Below, in pieces: positions 9,959 to 19,925 of a stretch of 64,000 nucleotides of DNA; position 1 is the stretch's first letter, and each line of letters opens with the position of its first letter. The stretch comes from a bacterium (lineage in GTDB: Bacteria; Bacteroidota; Ignavibacteria; Kapaibacteriales; UBA2268): assembly GCA_030431515.1 (NCBI GenBank), contig JAUIIX010000001.1, forward strand, positions 1-64,000, in the 5' to 3' direction. The notes beneath the pieces were generated by a model. It searched no databases, was not told the DNA's origin, and was given only the letters and a program-made list of their open reading frames with translations. Both the position numbers and the translations under genes were made by a program.

Positions 9959-10892
9959 TAATATAGAAGAAGTAGAATATAATTCAGATACAATAGTAAC
10001 AGTAGGTACTTTTGATGGAGTACATCTTGGACATAAAGAGATATTAAATACCTTAATCGAAAGATCGAAAAAAGAAAATAAACGTTCTTGTATAGTTACA
10101 TTTCATCCTCATCCGCAACATGTAATCAACAATCACACAAAAAAAGAATTAAAATTAATAACAAGTATAGAAGAAAGAATATATCTTTTTGATAAACTTG
10201 GAATAGACTCTACTTTAGTAATACCTTTTAATAGAGAATTTTCAGAATATTCAGCAGAATATTTTATTATGGACTTATTATATAAAAAATTAGGATTCTC
10301 AGATTTTTTAATAGGATATGATCACTCATTTGGCAGAAACAGAGAAGGAAATTATAATTTATTAAAAGAATTATCATTAGCAAATAACTTCATTATAGAA
10401 AGAATAGAAGCAAAAAGCACAAGTGAAGATGAAATAATATCAAGTACAAAAATCCGTGAAGCAATAGGATTAAGAGATATACAATTAGCAAATAAAATGT
10501 TAGGTTGGAACTATTTTGTAACAGGAATAGTAAAAGAAGGGCATAAAAGAGGTAGAAAGCTCGGCTACCCAACAGCAAACGTAATACCAAACGAAGTGCA
10601 TAAACTAATTCCAAGTAATGGAGTATATGTAGTTAAGTCTCAAATAGACGGTGAAGAGTACTTTGGAATGGCAAACATTGGTACAAGACCTACTTTTTTA
10701 GAAAACGCACAAGCCCAACTTGAAGTAAACTTCTTTGATTTAGAAAAAGACTTATATGGAAAAGAACTAAGAATAGAATTTTTAGCTTATGTAAGAGAAG
10801 AAAAGAAATTTGAAGTAATAGATTTACTACTTACCCAACTAAATAACGACAAAGAATTTTCATTAAAATTCTTAAAAAACTATAATAAATAA
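9942..10892 (+). CDS. ribF: Bifunctional riboflavin kinase/FAD synthetase
   Basis: VTVGTFDGVHLGHKEIL...GHKRGRKLGYPTANV...GVYVVKSQIDGEEYFGMANIGTRPTF. Confidence 0.95.
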   Translation: MIKVFNNIEEVEYNSDTIVTVGTFDGVHLGHKEILNTLIERSKKENKRSCIVTFHPHPQHVINNHTKKELKLITSIEERIYLFDKLGIDSTLVIPFNREFSEYSAEYFIMDLLYKKLGFSDFLIGYDHSFGRNREGNYNLLKELSLANNFIIERIEAKSTSEDEIISSTKIREAIGLRDIQLANKMLGWNYFVTGIVKEGHKRGRKLGYPTANVIPNEVHKLIPSNGVYVVKSQIDGEEYFGMANIGTRPTFLENAQAQLEVNFFDLEKDLYGKELRIEFLAYVREEKKFEVIDLLLTQLNNDKEFSLKFLKNYNK

Positions 10893-11100
10893 AAATAATA
10901 ATTTAGATTTTGTTAATTTAACTTAACAATCGAAAAAAAACTATAAAAATGATGTTGTAACTTTATAAAAATATAATATGTACTTCATCTTAAAAAAAAA
11001 TATAAATAATTTTAAAATTAACATTCAACTTATAACTGCTTAACACTAAAACCCGAATTTTGTAAATATTAATTAAGCAATATTTCAAATAGGGCATTTA

Positions 11101-14100
11101 GTGAAAAATACAATTCAAATAATAATTATGAGCTTCATTCTGCTCATATCAACAATGGAATTATCATCACAACAAACTGGTTCTTTAAAAGGGACAGTTT
11201 TAGATAAAGAGAATGGTGATGCTTTAATCTCAGCAACTGTTTTTGTTCGTGGTACTCAAAAAGGAGCGAATACTAAATTTGATGGAACTTTTTTGATTAA
11301 AGATATACCCGTAGGTACCTACGATATTGAAATTAGTTATGTAGGTTATAAAAAATACGAAATCAAAGGTGTTACTATTAGTAGTAACAAGATGAATTCA
11401 ATTGAAGTTCAAATGCTTTCGGATGTTGCTTTAACTGATGAAGTAGTTGTAACTGCAAAAGCTGTAAAGGAAACAGGAGCCGCATTATTAAAAGATAGAC
11501 AAAAAGCTGCTGCATTTTCTGATGCAATCGGTGCAAGTGAAATTGCTAAATCTGGTGGAAGTGATGCTGGAGATGCAATTAAGAAAATAACTGGTGCAAC
11601 GGTAGTTGGTGGAAAGCATTTAATGGTTAGAGGTTTAGGCAATAGATATTCTAAAACTCAATTAAACGGTGCAGCAATGCCATCTGCAGACCCTGACCAG
11701 AGATCAGTTCACCTTGATATGTTTGGAAGTAATATGATTGAAAATATTACAACAGTTAAAACTGCTACTCCTGATAGACCTGGTGATTTTACAGGTGGTG
11801 CAGTTGATATTAAGACTAAATCTTACCCTGATAAATATTTCACATCAGTTTCTTTAACTTCTGGTTATAATGCTCAGGTTACTGGTAATGATATGGTAAT
11901 TGGTAAAAGAGGAAGTACTGATTGGTTAGGTATGGATGATGGAAATAGAGCTGTTCCTCAAGCAATTACAAATGCTATAAATTCTGAAAGCGGAATTCCT
12001 AATGGTAAGTCTTTATTTAGAGTCAAAGATCATTTAGCACAAGCAAATCAACTAATTGATTTAACTAATTCTTTTGATAAATCAATGGCTCCTACTTCAT
12101 ATTCTGCTCCAAGTAATCAAAGTTTTTCTTTATCAACTGGTAATCAATATGAAATATTTGATAGTCCTTTTGGGTTTTTAGCGAGTTTGTCTTATGACCA
12201 AAGTTATTCAAGTTATACAAATGGTGAGTTTGGTAGATATAGATTAACAGGAATGGGTAATGATAGTTTGTTTCCAGACTATATAGCTCGAGATTCTAAA
12301 GGTACTCAAAGTGTACACTGGGGAGGTTTATTTAATTTGGCTTATACAATGTTTAAATATCATGAAATTGGTTTTAACTTTATGTATAATCAAGCAGCAG
12401 ATAACTTTGGTAGAAGTCAAACTGGATATTATAATGGTTCTGCTATTCCTGATAGAGGTTTCCAATCTTACACTTCTAAATTTACAGAAAGAAATTTATT
12501 TACATACCAGTTACACGGAAAACATGCAATACCTGCATTTCTAAATGCTAAGTTAGATTGGCAAGTATCAATATCTGACAATCAAATGTTGGAGCCAGAT
12601 GCAAGATTTTTTGCTTATGACTATAATCCAAATAGCGAAAGTGATGTTATGAGATTGGCACCAGATGCTACTAACCCAGAATATACTGTAAATCGTTCAG
12701 CATATACTGAGCCTTCAAGAATATTTAGAAGAATGAATGAAAATGCTTATAATTATACTGCAAATTTAGAAATTCCTTTAAAATCAGTTGTTGATTTTGA
12801 TTTAACTGTTAAGACTGGAACATCTATATTAAGAACTGAAAGAGATTTTAACGAAAGATGGTTTGTTTATCAAACAACTTCTAATCAAATTCAATCGACT
12901 GATGCAGCTGGATATCCTTATCAATTTGACCCTGAAACATTATTTGATAAAATGATTGGTGTTAGAACAAATGGAAACTTCATTGACATGCCAATGTTTA
13001 TTTCATATACGGATCCAAATGCTTTTTCTTATAAAGCAACTATGGATGTAAATGCATTCTATGCAATGGCAGATTTTAAAGTGTTTGATTTTATTAGATT
13101 AATTGGTGGAGTTAGATTAGAATCATCTAAATTAAATGCAGTGCCTTATGATAAATCTGACCAAAAATTAAGCACTTATAAGTCAGAATATAAAGCAATT
13201 AATAATATTGATGATTCCGTAAATGTTGATATTACTTTTGCAGACTTTGGTATTGATAAGAATGATTTGTTACCTTCATTAAACTCTGTAATTGAACTAT
13301 CTAAAAGTTCAAATATTAGATTAGCTTATTCAAAAACTATTGCAAGACCAAACCTAAGAGAAATAGCACCTTATAGCTCATTTGATTTTGTTGGTGGATT
13401 TATTTATTTAGGTAATCCATTTTTGAAAAGATCTTTAATTGATAATTATGATTTTAGATTAGAATGGTTCCCAAATGTTGGCGAAATTTTAGCAGCTTCA
13501 ATTTTCTATAAAGATATAGAGAATCCGATTGAATTAAATCAACCAACTGTTAATGATCAAGTAAGGTATCAAAATTCAAAAAGAGGAACAATCTTAGGTG
13601 CTGAATTTGAATTTAGAAAAAATTTATTAAAAACAATTTCTATGTTTGGTTTAGAAGCTCCTGATTGGACTGAAAGATTTACTTACTCTTTTAACCTAAC
13701 TTTGACACATTCTGAAGTTGAAATCCCAGATGGAAGAGAGAAGACTAATTTTATAGAAACTGACCCGGATGCAAAATTAACAAGAGAGTTTTTAGGGCAA
13801 TCACCTTATGTTGTTAATTTTGATATTGCTTACTCTAATCAAGAGATTGGAACAGACTTAAGTATGAATTTTAATGTATTTGGTAGAAGGTTAACTACTG
13901 TAATGTTTGGAATTACACCAGATGTTTATGAAAATCCTCGTCCTGACTTAAATTTAATTTACTCACAAAGAATTTACAAAAATTGGTCAATGAAAATTGC
14001 TGCTAAAAATATCTTAGATTCTTATACTTTATTTACTCAGAACTATAATGGTACTGATTATAATAGTCAAAGATATCAATTAGGAAGACAATTTTCTTTG

Positions 14101-14124
14101 AACTTGAATTATCGATTTGAATAA
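11101..14124 (+). CDS. TonB-dependent receptor with N-terminal carboxypeptidase-regulatory-like (CarboxypepD_reg) domain
   Basis: GSLKGTVLDKENGDALISATVFVRGTQKGANTKFDGTFLIKDIPVGTYDIEISYVGYK; plug region; C-terminal FSLNLNYRFE. GTG start. Confidence 0.92.
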   Translation: MKNTIQIIIMSFILLISTMELSSQQTGSLKGTVLDKENGDALISATVFVRGTQKGANTKFDGTFLIKDIPVGTYDIEISYVGYKKYEIKGVTISSNKMNSIEVQMLSDVALTDEVVVTAKAVKETGAALLKDRQKAAAFSDAIGASEIAKSGGSDAGDAIKKITGATVVGGKHLMVRGLGNRYSKTQLNGAAMPSADPDQRSVHLDMFGSNMIENITTVKTATPDRPGDFTGGAVDIKTKSYPDKYFTSVSLTSGYNAQVTGNDMVIGKRGSTDWLGMDDGNRAVPQAITNAINSESGIPNGKSLFRVKDHLAQANQLIDLTNSFDKSMAPTSYSAPSNQSFSLSTGNQYEIFDSPFGFLASLSYDQSYSSYTNGEFGRYRLTGMGNDSLFPDYIARDSKGTQSVHWGGLFNLAYTMFKYHEIGFNFMYNQAADNFGRSQTGYYNGSAIPDRGFQSYTSKFTERNLFTYQLHGKHAIPAFLNAKLDWQVSISDNQMLEPDARFFAYDYNPNSESDVMRLAPDATNPEYTVNRSAYTEPSRIFRRMNENAYNYTANLEIPLKSVVDFDLTVKTGTSILRTERDFNERWFVYQTTSNQIQSTDAAGYPYQFDPETLFDKMIGVRTNGNFIDMPMFISYTDPNAFSYKATMDVNAFYAMADFKVFDFIRLIGGVRLESSKLNAVPYDKSDQKLSTYKSEYKAINNIDDSVNVDITFADFGIDKNDLLPSLNSVIELSKSSNIRLAYSKTIARPNLREIAPYSSFDFVGGFIYLGNPFLKRSLIDNYDFRLEWFPNVGEILAASIFYKDIENPIELNQPTVNDQVRYQNSKRGTILGAEFEFRKNLLKTISMFGLEAPDWTERFTYSFNLTLTHSEVEIPDGREKTNFIETDPDAKLTREFLGQSPYVVNFDIAYSNQEIGTDLSMNFNVFGRRLTTVMFGITPDVYENPRPDLNLIYSQRIYKNWSMKIAAKNILDSYTLFTQNYNGTDYNSQRYQLGRQFSLNLNYRFE

Positions 14125-14154
14125 TATTTATTTTAAATTATATCGGAGTTTTCT

Positions 14155-15813
14155 ATGTTGAAAAAGGTATTTATACCAATTGCTTTAACAATCTTAGCTT
14201 TTAGCAGTATAAAAGCAGAAGAAGTAACTGTAACTGATGCAACAATCAATGCAGGTCAGACATATAACATGACATCAAACAATACTTACATACTTGACGG
14301 ATTTGTATTCGTAGAAGATGGTGCAGTATTAAATATTGAAGCAGGAACAGTAATCAAAGCAAAACAAGGTGAAGGCGAATCAGCATCTGCTTTAGTAATT
14401 GCAAAAGGTGGAAAGATAAATGCAAACGGAACAAAAGCAAAACCAATAATTTTCACTTCTGAACTTGACGATGTAACAGAAGCAGAAGATTTACCAATTG
14501 GTAGAGCAGGACTTTGGGGTGGTTTAATTATCTTAGGAAAATCAACAATAAATACTCCAGGTGGAACAGAGCAAATAGAAGGAATCCCATCAAATGAGCC
14601 AAGAGGATCTTATGGTGGAAATATCGAAGATGATAACTCAGGAACATTAAAATATGTATCTATCAGACACGGCGGAACAAATATCGGTGCAAATAATGAA
14701 ATCAATGGTTTAACATTAGGTGGAGTTGGTAGCAAAACAACAATCGATTATGTAGAAGTATATGCAAATTCAGATGATGGAGTAGAGTTCTTTGGTGGAA
14801 CAGTAAATACAAAACACATGGCAATCGTAATGTGTGAAGATGATTCATTTGACTGGGATGAAGGATATAGAGGAAATGGACAATTCTGGTTCTCAATCCA
14901 ATCTCCAACAACAGGAAATAATATGGGCGAAAATGATGGAGCAACAGACCCAGAAGATTCACAACCTTATGCAATGCCAATGGTATATAATGCAACATAT
15001 ATCGGAAGTGGATTATCAACAGCAAGAACATCATCAAGAGGATTCCACATTAGAGATAATTCAGGTGCTTACTACAAAAACTGTATAATTACAGACTTAG
15101 GTGGAGCAGGATTAGAAATCGAAGATTTGACAGATGAAGCAGCAGAAGATTCAAGAAAAAGATTAGAAACTAATGAGATTCAAATCACAAATAACTTATG
15201 GTGGAATGTAGGAGATAATACATTAAATGGAATAGCTCCAGATGTAGAAGGTTCAAAACCATATAGCCAAGACTTTGTAAGAACATATTTAGGTGCAAAC
15301 AAAAATATGATTCAAGATCCAATGCTTGCAGGAATCTCAAGAACAACAGATGGTGGATTAGACCCAAGACCAAATGATGGTATAGCATGGACAGCAGAAA
15401 GAGCAGCAATCCCATCAGGAAGTACTTTCTTCACAGATGTTAACTATATCGGTGCATTTGGAGAAGAAAACTGGTTAGACGGTTGGACATTTTTAAGTCA
15501 AGCTGGTTTCTTAGGTGATTTAGTACAATTATCTGTTGAAAGAAACGAAACAGTTTCTAATAATAATCTTTATGCTTATCCTAATCCAGTTGAATCAAAT
15601 GTAACTATCGAATTGAACATTACAAATAATAGTTTAGTTAATTTAGAATTATATAACTCTATTGGGAATAAAGTAGTTAACTTAGACAACACTTATTTAT
15701 CTACAGGAAAATACTCAATGGATTATAATGTAGAGAGTTTATCTGCTGGTGCATACTTTATAGTATTAACTACAGATTACGGAACATTCACTTATCAAGT
15801 TATCGTTAAATAA
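14155..15813 (+). CDS. Secreted beta-helix-like protein with C-terminal T9SS sorting domain
   Basis: Signal peptide; GTVIKAKQGEG...KPIIFTSE...AGLWGGLIILGKS; tail NNLYAYPNPVESNVTIELNITNNSLVNLELYNSIGNKV...LSAGAYFIVLTTDYGTFTYQVIVK. Confidence 0.85.
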   Translation: MLKKVFIPIALTILAFSSIKAEEVTVTDATINAGQTYNMTSNNTYILDGFVFVEDGAVLNIEAGTVIKAKQGEGESASALVIAKGGKINANGTKAKPIIFTSELDDVTEAEDLPIGRAGLWGGLIILGKSTINTPGGTEQIEGIPSNEPRGSYGGNIEDDNSGTLKYVSIRHGGTNIGANNEINGLTLGGVGSKTTIDYVEVYANSDDGVEFFGGTVNTKHMAIVMCEDDSFDWDEGYRGNGQFWFSIQSPTTGNNMGENDGATDPEDSQPYAMPMVYNATYIGSGLSTARTSSRGFHIRDNSGAYYKNCIITDLGGAGLEIEDLTDEAAEDSRKRLETNEIQITNNLWWNVGDNTLNGIAPDVEGSKPYSQDFVRTYLGANKNMIQDPMLAGISRTTDGGLDPRPNDGIAWTAERAAIPSGSTFFTDVNYIGAFGEENWLDGWTFLSQAGFLGDLVQLSVERNETVSNNNLYAYPNPVESNVTIELNITNNSLVNLELYNSIGNKVVNLDNTYLSTGKYSMDYNVESLSAGAYFIVLTTDYGTFTYQVIVK

Positions 15814-15841
15814 TACCCCTATTTTATTTATCGATTTGACT

Positions 15842-15876
15842 AAGAGTTGCCTCGACGGAGGCGACTCTTTTTTTTT
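15842..15876 (+). terminator. Strong intrinsic terminator after the T9SS protein
   Basis: aagagttgcctc-gacg-gaggcgactctt, 12-bp stem with one G.T pair, followed by a long T tract. Confidence 0.9.
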
Positions 15877-15925
15877 ATTATTTATATTTTAAATTGTTGA
15901 AATAAACAAAAAATCCAGATAAAAA

Positions 15926-16080
15926 ACTCTACGTCATTCTGAGGCGTAGCCGAAGAATCTCCCAGAAATTGACATCGTAATACTGAACTCAGTTCAAAAA
16001 CTGCAAATACTGCAACTTTTTTCATCCGAAGGATAACATAAAATATTCAGCGTAGATAAGATACTGCAAATTTTCTCGGT
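15926..16080. repeat. Dispersed copy of the intergenic repeat found at 30.6-31.4 kb
   Basis: Shares ctctacgtcattctgaggcgtagccgaagaatctcccagaaattgac, gaactcagttc, aaaactgcaaatactgcaa and catccgaaggataaca with the 30.6-31.4 kb units. Confidence 0.75.
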
Positions 16081-16216
16081 CATTAAACAATTTCAAAATG
16101 AAGATATTAAATATAAATACTCAAAATTAACAAGTATTTAATATTATTTGTAACCATTATCTAATATATGGTATGTTATCTATGTATTTATTTTTAATTA
16201 TTACAAGAGGTATAAT

Positions 16217-17233
16217 ATGTTGAAAATATCAACTATATTCAAAAACAAAACGCTTTTCATAATTGCTATATTTATGGCATTAAGTTCAAGCAAAATGTAT
16301 GCAGATACTCCTTCTGCTCCGATTTGGCTCAATTACACAGGTGTTACACATGACACAACTAAAAATGTTTTCTCCGTTGATTTAGAATGGAGGCATGGTG
16401 AAGTAACAAACGAAAACCCACTCCCAGACTCGTATAATATATATAGAGTACTATTCGGACATAGCGAGGACAAATTTAAACTTGTTGGTACACTTACACA
16501 TAATGCTAATGAGCTAATGCAATTACATACTGACGAAAATATTACAGACGGAGCTATTTATTTATATTATGTAACTGCTGTAAAAGATGGAAAAGAAAGT
16601 GATGAATCTAAAAGAATGACTGCTTTAGTTCCTGGCTCATACTGTGTAAATACAAATGCAGAAATTATTGACTTCAAATCTAACCCTTCGACCATAGGTG
16701 TACCAGGAGAATCTTATGAATATAATGCATTTGCTAAACATAGAAGTTTACGAGTTCAAGGTTTAGTTCGTTATGCATTGGAAGAAGGTCCTGAAGGTAT
16801 GAAAATGGACAACGAAACTGGATTATTAACTTGGGATATTCCTGTAAATTCTGAGAATGAATATTATGTTAAAATTAAAGCCACATCTGAAGATGATAAA
16901 AACGCACTTTCTGAACAAGAATGGTATATCAGAATTGCCTCACAAACTGAAATTATGATTATGTCTTCTGTAGAAAATGCAGTTAAAGATTTGTCAATAT
17001 ATCCAATTCCAGCTCAGTCTAATATAAAAGTTGAGTTTGATTCAGATTTTTATTCTAATAATATTGAGATATTTGATAATTTAGGAAACGTAGTTTATTC
17101 TACTAATTTGAAAAGTAATTTAGGATTTAATACTTATGACCTAAATATTAGTAATTTTGCAAATGGTCTATATACTTTAAGAATTAGTAATGTATATGGA
17201 GTTTCAACTAAGAAATTAATTATCAACAAGTAA
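16217..17233 (+). CDS. Secreted FnIII/Ig-like protein with T9SS C-terminal sorting domain
   Basis: Signal peptide; FnIII-like APIWLNYTGV...YNIYRVLFG...YLYYVTAVKDG; tail LSIYPIPAQSNIKVEFDSDFYSNNIEIFDNLGNVVYSTNLK...FANGLYTLRISNVYGVSTKKLIINK. Confidence 0.8.
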   Translation: MLKISTIFKNKTLFIIAIFMALSSSKMYADTPSAPIWLNYTGVTHDTTKNVFSVDLEWRHGEVTNENPLPDSYNIYRVLFGHSEDKFKLVGTLTHNANELMQLHTDENITDGAIYLYYVTAVKDGKESDESKRMTALVPGSYCVNTNAEIIDFKSNPSTIGVPGESYEYNAFAKHRSLRVQGLVRYALEEGPEGMKMDNETGLLTWDIPVNSENEYYVKIKATSEDDKNALSEQEWYIRIASQTEIMIMSSVENAVKDLSIYPIPAQSNIKVEFDSDFYSNNIEIFDNLGNVVYSTNLKSNLGFNTYDLNISNFANGLYTLRISNVYGVSTKKLIINK

Positions 17234-17243
17234 GATACAAAAA

Positions 17244-17280
17244 TAGGTAAGGCAAGTTGACCTTGCTTTACCTACTTTTT
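17244..17280 (+). terminator. Strong intrinsic terminator immediately preceding the ECF sigma gene
   Basis: taggtaaggcaag-ttgac-cttgctttaccta (13-bp stem with one G.T pair), then cttttt. Confidence 0.85.
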
Positions 17281-17287
17281 AGATTAT

Positions 17288-17869
17288 ATGAACAAAGATT
17301 TTACAAAATTTTCAAATAATGAATTATTAAAATTTATCATAAAAAAGGATAAAAGGGCGAATCTTGCTTTTTCTGAATTTTATGATAGACATCAAAAAGA
17401 TGTAAGGACTTATTGTAAATACTTATTAGAATCTAACTCTTTTCTTGAAGATATTTTCCAAGAAACTTTTTTTGATTTTTATAAAAATATTGTAAATAAT
17501 AATGAAGTTCCAGAAAATGCTGTTGGATATTTACTAAGAATCGCCAGATATAAATGCTTAAAGTATAATAGAGATAAAAAAGTTAATGTGTCTTTTGATG
17601 ACATTAGTTTTGATAAAGAATCTAATGATGGTTTAAAATACGAAGATGAAGAATTATTAGAATTAATTAAAAAATCTTTAGTGCTGATAGACGAACAATA
17701 TAGAGAAGTTTTTATTTTAAAAGAGTTTAATGGTTATACTCACGAAAAAATAGCCGAAATAATTGGAATAACAGTGGCTAATTCAAAAATTAGATTATTT
17801 CGAGCAAATAAAGAATTAAATAAAATTCTTGAACCTTATATAAAAGATATAAAGAAAAATTATGAGTAA
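17288..17869 (+). CDS. ECF-type sigma-70 family RNA polymerase sigma factor
   Basis: Region 2 ANLAFSEFYDRHQKDVRTYCKYLLES..FLEDIFQETFFDFYKNI; region 4 LIDEQYREVFILKEFNGYTHEKIAEIIGITVANSKIRLFRANKEL. Confidence 0.9.
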   Translation: MNKDFTKFSNNELLKFIIKKDKRANLAFSEFYDRHQKDVRTYCKYLLESNSFLEDIFQETFFDFYKNIVNNNEVPENAVGYLLRIARYKCLKYNRDKKVNVSFDDISFDKESNDGLKYEDEELLELIKKSLVLIDEQYREVFILKEFNGYTHEKIAEIIGITVANSKIRLFRANKELNKILEPYIKDIKKNYE

Positions 17870-19079
17870 GTTTGAAAAAATATATGATTTCTTTTCAGGT
17901 GAAATGTCAGAGATTGAAGAAAAGATTTTATTTGAAGAATTGAGTAAAAATGATGAATTAAGAACAGAATTTAATAATCATAAGAAAATTAATGATGTAA
18001 TAAGAAGAAATAATACTCTGGAGTCTGCTCCAAATTCTTCAAAGGAAAAATTATTTGCTAATCTCGGAATAGATTTACCTCATTCAAGTACTTCAATAAG
18101 TACAATGACAAAAGGCAATAATAAGTTGCTAAGTGGGATTTCTTACTTTTCCGTAGCTATTATAAGTGCAGTAATTGTTTATTTTTTAATAAATAAAGGG
18201 TATGAAGAAAATTATTTTACATTGAACAATAAAATACAGAATTTAAATACAGAATATAAAAATTCAAATGAGAAATTAAATAAATTAATTGCTGAAAAAG
18301 ATCATTTAATCAGTGAATTAAAACAAAGTAATAATGATTTTGAAAACAAATTAAATGAAGGTCAAGAAAATATTAAATACATTGAAAAAATAGTTTATAT
18401 AGAAAAAGCAAATAGTAATAATGATTTAATAACTGAATTTAATAAAGCCCAAGAAGACCCTAATTTTAATAATCTAAAAACATTAGATTATTCAAAAAAT
18501 AATAACAAATATTATTTCAAGTTAAACAATAGAAATAATCTTTCTAATAAATATGATTTAGAAAAAATTAAATTTGAAGAAATTGAAGCAAAATCTAAGC
18601 TATATAATTTTACTATTGAATTTTCAAATAACTTTGATTTTTTCAATATTGCACCAAGAACATCACCGGACAATTTTAATTCATTTAATAATAATTCCAT
18701 TTCTTTTTTATATAATATTAAAAATAATTTTGATATAGGAATAAATGTAATTGGAGAAAATTATTCTTTGAAGTATATTAATACAGAAGAAGATGGGGAA
18801 TATTGGTATTATCAAACCCCTAATTTTTTAACAACATCATTAGTTGGAAAATACAGATACGAACTTACAGATAAATTCAAACTATCTCCATTTATAAGTG
18901 CTGGTTTTAATCAAACTGGTGGAGTAATCAGAGGTGGGATTGGATTACAATATATGATTTCTGATATTGTAGGAATTTTATTAAATTCGCAATATTCTAA
19001 TATGGTTTTTCAAAATAGTAATACAGTTTATAACTCTGGAAAAACAAGTATTCAAATAGGTTTAATATGGAAAAATTAA
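17862..19079 (+). CDS. Anti-sigma-factor-like protein: cytoplasmic N-domain, single TM, coiled coil, C-terminal beta-barrel-like domain
   Basis: 8-bp overlap with the sigma gene; MSKFEKIYDFFSGEMSEIEEKILFEELSKNDELRTEFNNHKKIND; TM SYFSVAIISAVIVYFLI; coiled coil; amphipathic beta-strand-rich C-terminus (GGVIRGGIGLQYMI...TSIQIGLIWKN). Confidence 0.7.
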   Translation: MSKFEKIYDFFSGEMSEIEEKILFEELSKNDELRTEFNNHKKINDVIRRNNTLESAPNSSKEKLFANLGIDLPHSSTSISTMTKGNNKLLSGISYFSVAIISAVIVYFLINKGYEENYFTLNNKIQNLNTEYKNSNEKLNKLIAEKDHLISELKQSNNDFENKLNEGQENIKYIEKIVYIEKANSNNDLITEFNKAQEDPNFNNLKTLDYSKNNNKYYFKLNNRNNLSNKYDLEKIKFEEIEAKSKLYNFTIEFSNNFDFFNIAPRTSPDNFNSFNNNSISFLYNIKNNFDIGINVIGENYSLKYINTEEDGEYWYYQTPNFLTTSLVGKYRYELTDKFKLSPFISAGFNQTGGVIRGGIGLQYMISDIVGILLNSQYSNMVFQNSNTVYNSGKTSIQIGLIWKN

Positions 19080-19714
19080 TATATGTATTAGTTTTATTTT
19101 ATTTAATTTCTTGCGGTAATCCTGTAGATTCCGACAAGAATATAGTAAAAGATAAAATTAAAAGTAAAGATGTATTTGCTCGTCCAACTGCTATAAATTC
19201 CTTATGGACATATAGAATTGATGCCGTATATACTGAAAACGGATTAAACAAATTACCAGTTAATTACCCCGTCAATATTCAAGAAAATGTTTTATCAAAG
19301 AATGATGTTAAGGGAGAAAATTGGTTCATTTCAACGATAAACGGAAATGATGTGAATGTTCAGGTTGGAGAAGATTTTATATATTACGAAGTAGATGAAT
19401 TTGAAAAATTAATATTACCAATAAGTACATATACAGATTTATATATTAAAGTTAATTCTGAAGAAGACTGGACATATAATGGGATAGATTACACTTATTT
19501 AGGAAATAGTAACATAGATATAAACGGTACAATTTATAATGTGAAAAGTGTAAAATTTGAGAACAAAGCAGTAAATCAAACAGGTGCGACATATACCAAA
19601 ACAGTTTATTATAATTCAGACTTAGGTATAGTAAAAATTGAATATTTATATAACTTTACAACTCGACTTACAATATTTAATTTAAAATTAGATTTACTTT
19701 CATTTAAGCAATAA
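19067..19714 (+). CDS. Putative lipoprotein, third gene of the sigma operon
   Basis: Lipobox-like MEKLIYVLVLFYLISCGNPVD; 13-bp overlap with the preceding gene. Confidence 0.65.
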   Translation: MEKLIYVLVLFYLISCGNPVDSDKNIVKDKIKSKDVFARPTAINSLWTYRIDAVYTENGLNKLPVNYPVNIQENVLSKNDVKGENWFISTINGNDVNVQVGEDFIYYEVDEFEKLILPISTYTDLYIKVNSEEDWTYNGIDYTYLGNSNIDINGTIYNVKSVKFENKAVNQTGATYTKTVYYNSDLGIVKIEYLYNFTTRLTIFNLKLDLLSFKQ

Positions 19715-19925
19715 ATTAAACATTATAAAATTACTTTTATCAATTAGAATTTATATTAGAATCTTTTTACTTTCTCATTCAGAGCGGAACGATGACTTTT
19801 CCAGAAATTTGAATGCTAAGTTTGATAGAATTAAATTTCTGTCTTGAAATGCGTAATTATAAAGAAAATGACCTACCAAAACAGGTAAGCCATTTAATTA
19901 TAGATAAATATTAAAAGAGATATTA

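Noticed and set aside
9624-10614. Leu-rich antisense ORFs in truB and ribF
   Set aside because: Shadow ORFs of conserved genes; no recognisable domain.
14702-15415. Leu/His-rich antisense ORFs (14702..15037 -, 15185..15415 -) and a sense out-of-frame ORF (14834..15088 +)
   Set aside because: Arise from the strong NNA codon bias of the overlapping 14155-15813 gene.
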